A stretch of 53,522 bases of DNA from Lachnospiraceae bacterium. Its GTDB lineage: Bacteria > Bacillota > Clostridia > Lachnospirales > Lachnospiraceae. Under the pieces are notes generated by a model, which ran no database searches, was not told the DNA's origin, and worked only from the letters and a program-made list of their open reading frames with translations. The stretch covers positions 1-53,522 of the forward strand of contig JAILCP010000010.1 in the NCBI GenBank assembly GCA_024680055.1. Reading direction: 5' to 3'. Of the stretch, positions 50,359 through 53,522 are shown in pieces (the first letter of the stretch is position 1; each line of letters begins with the position of its first letter). The position numbers and the translations under genes are program-made.

Positions 50359-50398
50359 ATGCGTGTGAAGAATTGATTTTCTTCCCACGCATTTTTTA
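50359..50398 (+). terminator. Terminator downstream of the guaA/element junction
   Basis: ATGCGTG-T-GAAGAA pairs with TTCTTC-C-CACGCAT around a 6-base loop, then TTTTTT. It is the first terminator after guaA, so guaA transcripts may run 200 bases into the element. Confidence 0.85.
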
Positions 50399-50450
50399 TG
50401 CCTATTTTTTATGCGCAGATTTAAGCAAGGTTAAGGAGGTGGTGGAATAT

Positions 50451-50498
50451 ATGCGTGTTCAGGATTGTTATTCGGTAATGATATCAATATTAAGTTAA
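50451..50498 (+). CDS. Possible 15-residue leader peptide
   Basis: An AAGGAGGT site at 50433-50440 precedes an ATG at 50451 that opens MRVQDCYSVMISILS and then TAA. The strong ribosome site ahead of so short a frame suggests a leader peptide or a lost gene start; nothing similar is known to me. Confidence 0.3.
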   Translation: MRVQDCYSVMISILS

Positions 50499-50524
50499 AT
50501 GAAATTGGAAAGGAGATTTTACTT

Positions 50525-50719
50525 ATGGAAATCACAAAGACAAAACCAATGTATGTAGGCGTTGATGAAGTGTGTGCGGACTGGGGAGTATCCAGAAGTA
50601 AAGGCTATGCCATTATCAAACAACTTTCAGATCAGATGAAAGCGGAGAATCCCAAACTTCTTACAATGGCAGGTAAGATCAATCGTTTTTACTATGAAGA
50701 AGCATGCATGAAGAAATGA
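50525..50719 (+). CDS. Small HTH excisionase-like DNA-binding protein
   Basis: The 64-residue product (ATG 50525 after AAAGGAG; an upstream in-frame start at 50465 is weaker) contains VGVDEVCADWGVSRSKGYAIIKQL, a MerR/Xis-like helix-turn-helix, and ends with KINRFYYEEACMKK, as in small Xis/AlpA-type proteins of Firmicute elements. It probably directs excision or regulates the element. The integrase gene lies about 1 kb further on. Confidence 0.7.
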   Translation: MEITKTKPMYVGVDEVCADWGVSRSKGYAIIKQLSDQMKAENPKLLTMAGKINRFYYEEACMKK

Positions 50720-50731
50720 AGGGGGAATAGA

Positions 50732-50866
50732 ATGACAGAAATGAAAAAAGCTCCTGCGCTAACAGGAGCTGTAGCAAACACCGTAGTGATTGCGCATTCA
50801 ACTAACGCAATTCTAACACGGGTGCAGACATTTTACAACGGAAACGAGGTGATTGTCTGTGGGTGA
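50732..50866 (+). CDS. 44-residue small ORF of the element
   Basis: The frame starts with ATG after GGGGGAA and reads MTEMKKAPALTGAVANTVVIAHST, ending with NGNEVIVCG. Its stop overlaps the next start (GTG 50859), which suggests coupled translation. Function is unknown. Its DNA includes a hairpin that reads as a terminator on the minus strand. Confidence 0.5.
   Translation: MTEMKKAPALTGAVANTVVIAHSTNAILTRVQTFYNGNEVIVCG
50744..50770 (-). terminator. Minus-strand rho-independent terminator inside the small ORF
   Basis: AGCTCCTG (50749-50756) and CAGGAGCT (50763-50770) form a perfect 8-bp stem; on the minus strand it is followed by TTTTTTC. It would stop antisense transcription entering from the element toward guaA. 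Confidence 0.65.
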
Positions 50867-51782
50867 TAGGAGAATGGTATCCCGTACTGTTGTAGATAGT
50901 GCAAGATTTCTTAAGATGCCAGCTACTTCTCAGAATCTGTATTTTCATCTAGTGGTGAATGCGGACGATGATGGCATTGTAGAGGCTTACAGGGTAATGA
51001 CTATGTGTAAGGCACATGAGGATGACTTAAGAGTTTTGGTAGGAAAACAGTTTGTGCAGATATTGAATGAGGATTTGGTAACGTACATCATTCATTGGAG
51101 AAATATGAATGTCCTTCGTGCAGACCGTAAAACAGATAGTATCTATAAAGATTTGTTATTGCAGGTAAACCCAGACGTGGAACTTTTGGAAAAGAAGGAA
51201 CGTTCCGACTTGAAAAAGAAACAGAAAAATAGGTGTCAGTCCGTGGACGGTCCACGGACGGCACAACATAATCTAATCCAATCTAAGTCAACTCAAGAGA
51301 ATTTAATAGAAGATAAGTCAATCAATCCATCTATCGATACTGCGGATACAGATGAAAGCAATGGAGAGATGGATGGAAGCATGAATATTGATAATCAGAA
51401 TTCTGAGTATAGAAATATTGTTGCAAATAATATTCGTCTGGATTGGTTAAAGGATGCGGCATCTAGGCATGGTGAGAAAGAAGTACTTATGGTGGATGAG
51501 ATTTACGAGACCATCTGCGATATGGTCTGTAATCCTAGAGATAAGGTAAAGATTAAGAATACCGATTATCCTTGGGCAATCGTGAAATCACAGTATTTGA
51601 AACTGAACTATCAACACATTGCAAACATCTTAAACAGAATTGTGGATGCTGATTTAAGAATTAAGAACATGAGCGCTTACCTCATATCAACACTTTATAC
51701 AGAGTCTATGAGTGGTGTGTTAGCAGAAGAAGCTGAGCTTCATGATGATTATCTAAAGTATTTAAGAGGTCAGCCATATTGA
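50859..51782 (+). CDS. Replication-type protein with DUF6017 C-terminal domain
   Basis: A GTG at 50859 lies 7 bases after GAGGTGA and gives 307 residues; ATG 50874 is an alternative. The N-terminal part (RTVVDSARFLKMPATSQNLYFHLVVNADDDG) looks like the winged-helix domain of phage replisome organisers and RepA-like initiators. A low-complexity linker (about 130-180) follows and a DUF6017 domain (about 200-290) with DYPWAIVKSQYLKLNYQHI. Such proteins support replication of integrative elements and plasmids. No iteron set is proven here. Confidence 0.7.
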   Translation: MGDRRMVSRTVVDSARFLKMPATSQNLYFHLVVNADDDGIVEAYRVMTMCKAHEDDLRVLVGKQFVQILNEDLVTYIIHWRNMNVLRADRKTDSIYKDLLLQVNPDVELLEKKERSDLKKKQKNRCQSVDGPRTAQHNLIQSKSTQENLIEDKSINPSIDTADTDESNGEMDGSMNIDNQNSEYRNIVANNIRLDWLKDAASRHGEKEVLMVDEIYETICDMVCNPRDKVKIKNTDYPWAIVKSQYLKLNYQHIANILNRIVDADLRIKNMSAYLISTLYTESMSGVLAEEAELHDDYLKYLRGQPY

Positions 51783-51798
51783 CGAAGGGAGAAGAATT

Positions 51799-52881
51799 AT
51801 GTCAGTAAGTAAAGATGAGGCTATGGGTACTTGGACGATTTATTCCAGGTACACCAATTGGCAAAATAAAACAAAAGTCCTTCATAAAAGAGGATTTAAA
51901 ACAAAGCGTGAGGCACTAGAGTATGAGCGATAGTTCCTGCTTCAGAAGTCTAAGAATCTCAATATGGGCTTTACAGAATTCGTAGAGACCTATTTTAACG
52001 ATATAGGACCAAGAATTAAATATAATACCAGGCTAACTAAGGAACATGCCTTCAGAACCAAGATTATTCCATATTTCGAGGATAAGGCTCTTTTTGACAT
52101 TACACCGACGGATGTGATTCAGTGGCAGAATACGATATTGCAGATGGAAGATGAGGAGGGGAAGCGTTATCAGCCAACCTATCTTAGGTCTATTTCTGCA
52201 CAGTTGTCAGCCCTTTTTAATCATGCGGTAAGATACTATGGCTTGAAGGATAATCCGGTAAAGATTGCTGGCTCTATGGGCTCATCCAAGGCAAAAGAGA
52301 TGTTGTTTTGGACAAGAGAAGAGTATCAGACGTTTAAGGAAGCAATGAAGGAAAAGCCGGTTTCTTATTATGCTTTTGAAATACTATACTGGTGTGGAAT
52401 TCGTTGTGGAGAGTTATTGGCTCTTACCAGAGGAGACTTTGATTTGGAGAAAAAGACCTTAACGATTAATAAGTCCTTACAGCATTTAAAGGGTGAAATC
52501 TATGTTACAGATCCGAAAACACAAAAGAGTAATCGCGTGATTGATCTGCCAGACTTTTTATGCGATGAGATGGAGGATTACTTTTCTATGCTTTATAAAT
52601 GCGATGATGATACAAGGCTTTTCAATGTTTCAAAATCCTATCTTCATCACGAGATGAATCGTGGTGTCAGGAAGACAGGGGTGAAGAGGATACGTATTCA
52701 TGATTTGAGACATAGTCATGTGGCACATCTTATCGAGCTTGGTTTTTCTCCCGTGGAGATAGCTGACAGATTAGGCCATGAGAGCATATCTGTTACGATG
52801 ACATATTCTCATTTGTACCCATCGAAGCAACGCAAGATGGCGGATAAACTCAATCAGGATTATGAGAGAAGGGAGAATTAG
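51799..52881 (+). pseudogene. Tyrosine integrase with in-frame amber codon (Tn916-type Int)
   Basis: A complete 361-codon frame with AAGGGAGAAG ribosome site is broken only by TAG at 51931-51933 (codon 45), where relatives have Gln or Glu in ...EYERQFLLQK. Codons 1-44 encode the arm-binding domain. After the stop, ATG 51964 (codon 56) opens 305 residues containing the core-binding and catalytic domains with Arg202, HDLRH (His301, Arg304), His327 and nucleophile Tyr336 all intact. Either the gene is inactive, or a restart or suppression gives a truncated or full enzyme. Expected job: integration and excision at the guaA 3' end. Confidence 0.85.
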
Positions 52882-52884
52882 TCT

Positions 52885-53271
52885 ATGAGTGATAGTAAAG
52901 AACATGGGAAAATATACAGGCGTGATACTTTGCTTAAAAATACAAAACTGAAAAAGAAGGATGAGAAAAATCGAAAAAAGTCTGCATGTGTCAATTTTAG
53001 AGTGACGCCGGAAGAGAAAGAAATCATATTTAACAGGATAAGGCTTTCTGGAATGAAGATTCAGGATTATGTGGCACAAAGCTGCATGTACAATCAGATT
53101 TCTGTTGTCGGAAATATCAAAACTTTTGATGCTATCAGAAACGAGATGAAGACAATTGATAAACATCTGATGTCGCTCCAATCTGTGGATGAACTTGAAT
53201 TGGAAAAGCTGGAAAGTCTGAGAATGATTCTGGAAATCTTGGATGGATTTTATAAAAATTGTGATTTGTAG
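52885..53271 (+). CDS. MobC-like relaxosome accessory protein
   Basis: The 128-residue basic protein starts after GGAGA, 3 bases past the integrase stop. ACVNFRVTPEEKEIIFNRIRLSGMKIQDYVAQSCM is the ribbon-helix-helix and helix pattern of MobC-type mobilization proteins, which bind near oriT and help the relaxase nick DNA; a helical C-terminal part follows. The relaxase gene should lie next, outside the window. Its presence marks the element as mobilizable. Confidence 0.75.
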   Translation: MSDSKEHGKIYRRDTLLKNTKLKKKDEKNRKKSACVNFRVTPEEKEIIFNRIRLSGMKIQDYVAQSCMYNQISVVGNIKTFDAIRNEMKTIDKHLMSLQSVDELELEKLESLRMILEILDGFYKNCDL

Positions 53272-53289
53272 AAATGTAGCAAAGTATAA

Positions 53290-53400
53290 TAAACCTCGTT
53301 TACGAGCACAGCCAGATTTGAAAAATCTGTTTTATGAGGATTGGGGAAAATATCCCCAACGAGCAAAGTTGTACAAGAGTACACTGCTCGCCAAGTTGTG
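53290..53400. other. Candidate oriT: cluster of inverted repeats downstream of the mobC-like gene
   Basis: Four hairpins are packed here: CTCG/CGAG (53295-53306), CAGATT/AATCTG (53313-53329), TTGGGGA/TCCCCAA (53341-53359), and CGAGCA/TGCTCG (53360-53390) holding an inner TGTAC/GTACA. No protein frame is supported. The position between a MobC-like gene and the expected relaxase gene is typical of oriT. Confidence 0.5.
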
Positions 53401-53422
53401 AAAAGATAATATTGTTTGATGC

Positions 53423-53460
53423 GGCCTCTGGTATTTTAGTGATACCGGAGGCCTTTTTTT
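53423..53460 (+). terminator. Terminator after the mobC/oriT region
   Basis: GGCCTCTGGTAT pairs with ATACCGGAGGCC (one T-G), 7-base loop, then seven T. The last 60 bases of the window show no gene. Confidence 0.9.
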
Positions 53461-53522
53461 GCGCCATTTTTATGTCAATTTGATGATTTGAGAGAAAAAT
53501 GATGTAATAAATTATATATTTT

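Overview
The window looks like a chromosomal segment from a moderately low-GC anaerobic Firmicute, most likely a gut Lachnospiraceae (class Clostridia). The grounds are AGGAGG-type ribosome binding sites, TTGACA/TATAAT promoters, a T-box leader ahead of leuS, and typical Firmicute families (Veg, long-form HPF, DUF3842, paired YitT proteins, a GlnK/GlnL-like two-component pair, a YmfI-type EF-P reductase). Recognition is by reading alone; no database search was run.

Layout. 1-2505: end of a nonulosonic (legionaminic/sialic-like) acid sugar cluster: 2-epimerase tail, CMP-sugar synthetase, LegB-like dehydratase, NeuD-like acyltransferase. It runs without a visible terminator into a complete deoxynucleoside salvage operon (deoD, deoB, cdd, pdp, deoC, HD protein; 2519-7509). 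7588-10146: a soft-metal efflux operon (separate HMA protein, P1B ATPase, ArsR/SmtB repressor) with a palindromic operator in its promoter. Then mscL with a zinc-ribbon tail, two tRNA-Gly genes, and two YitT paralogues flanking a disturbed region (12004-13025: 131-nt inverted repeat, ISL3 transposase remnant, six 51-bp tandem repeats) and a Cthe_2159-type lipoprotein. 16017-18350 (minus): EF-P reductase-like SDR, split ThrE exporter, orphan FakA C-terminal domain. 18425-25747: hpf, a MATE transporter, ddl-murF and T-box-controlled leuS.

25828-26020 holds three 63-64 bp repeats, followed by a five-gene operon (26114-31865): GlnK-like kinase, GlnL-like regulator, DUF2201/VWA protein, MoxR-type AAA ATPase and a leucine-rich-repeat protein. 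I regard this as the most unusual functional grouping. Next come a ClC transporter with a non-canonical selectivity region (minus), a DMT transporter, a TIGR00300 protein and a DUF3842 protein.

36031-43775 is a seven-gene operon coupling an Opp/Nik-type ABC importer with larE, larC and larB, which make the nickel-pincer nucleotide cofactor. The importer is therefore probably a nickel importer, and no larA is present. The rest is housekeeping: plsC, veg, an NlpC/P60 hydrolase, yqeY, apt, trxB, guaA. From guaA's 3' end to the window end lies the left part of an integrative mobilizable element: Xis-like protein, DUF6017 replication-type protein, tyrosine integrase with an in-frame amber codon, MobC-like protein and a candidate oriT. 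The expected relaxase lies beyond the window.
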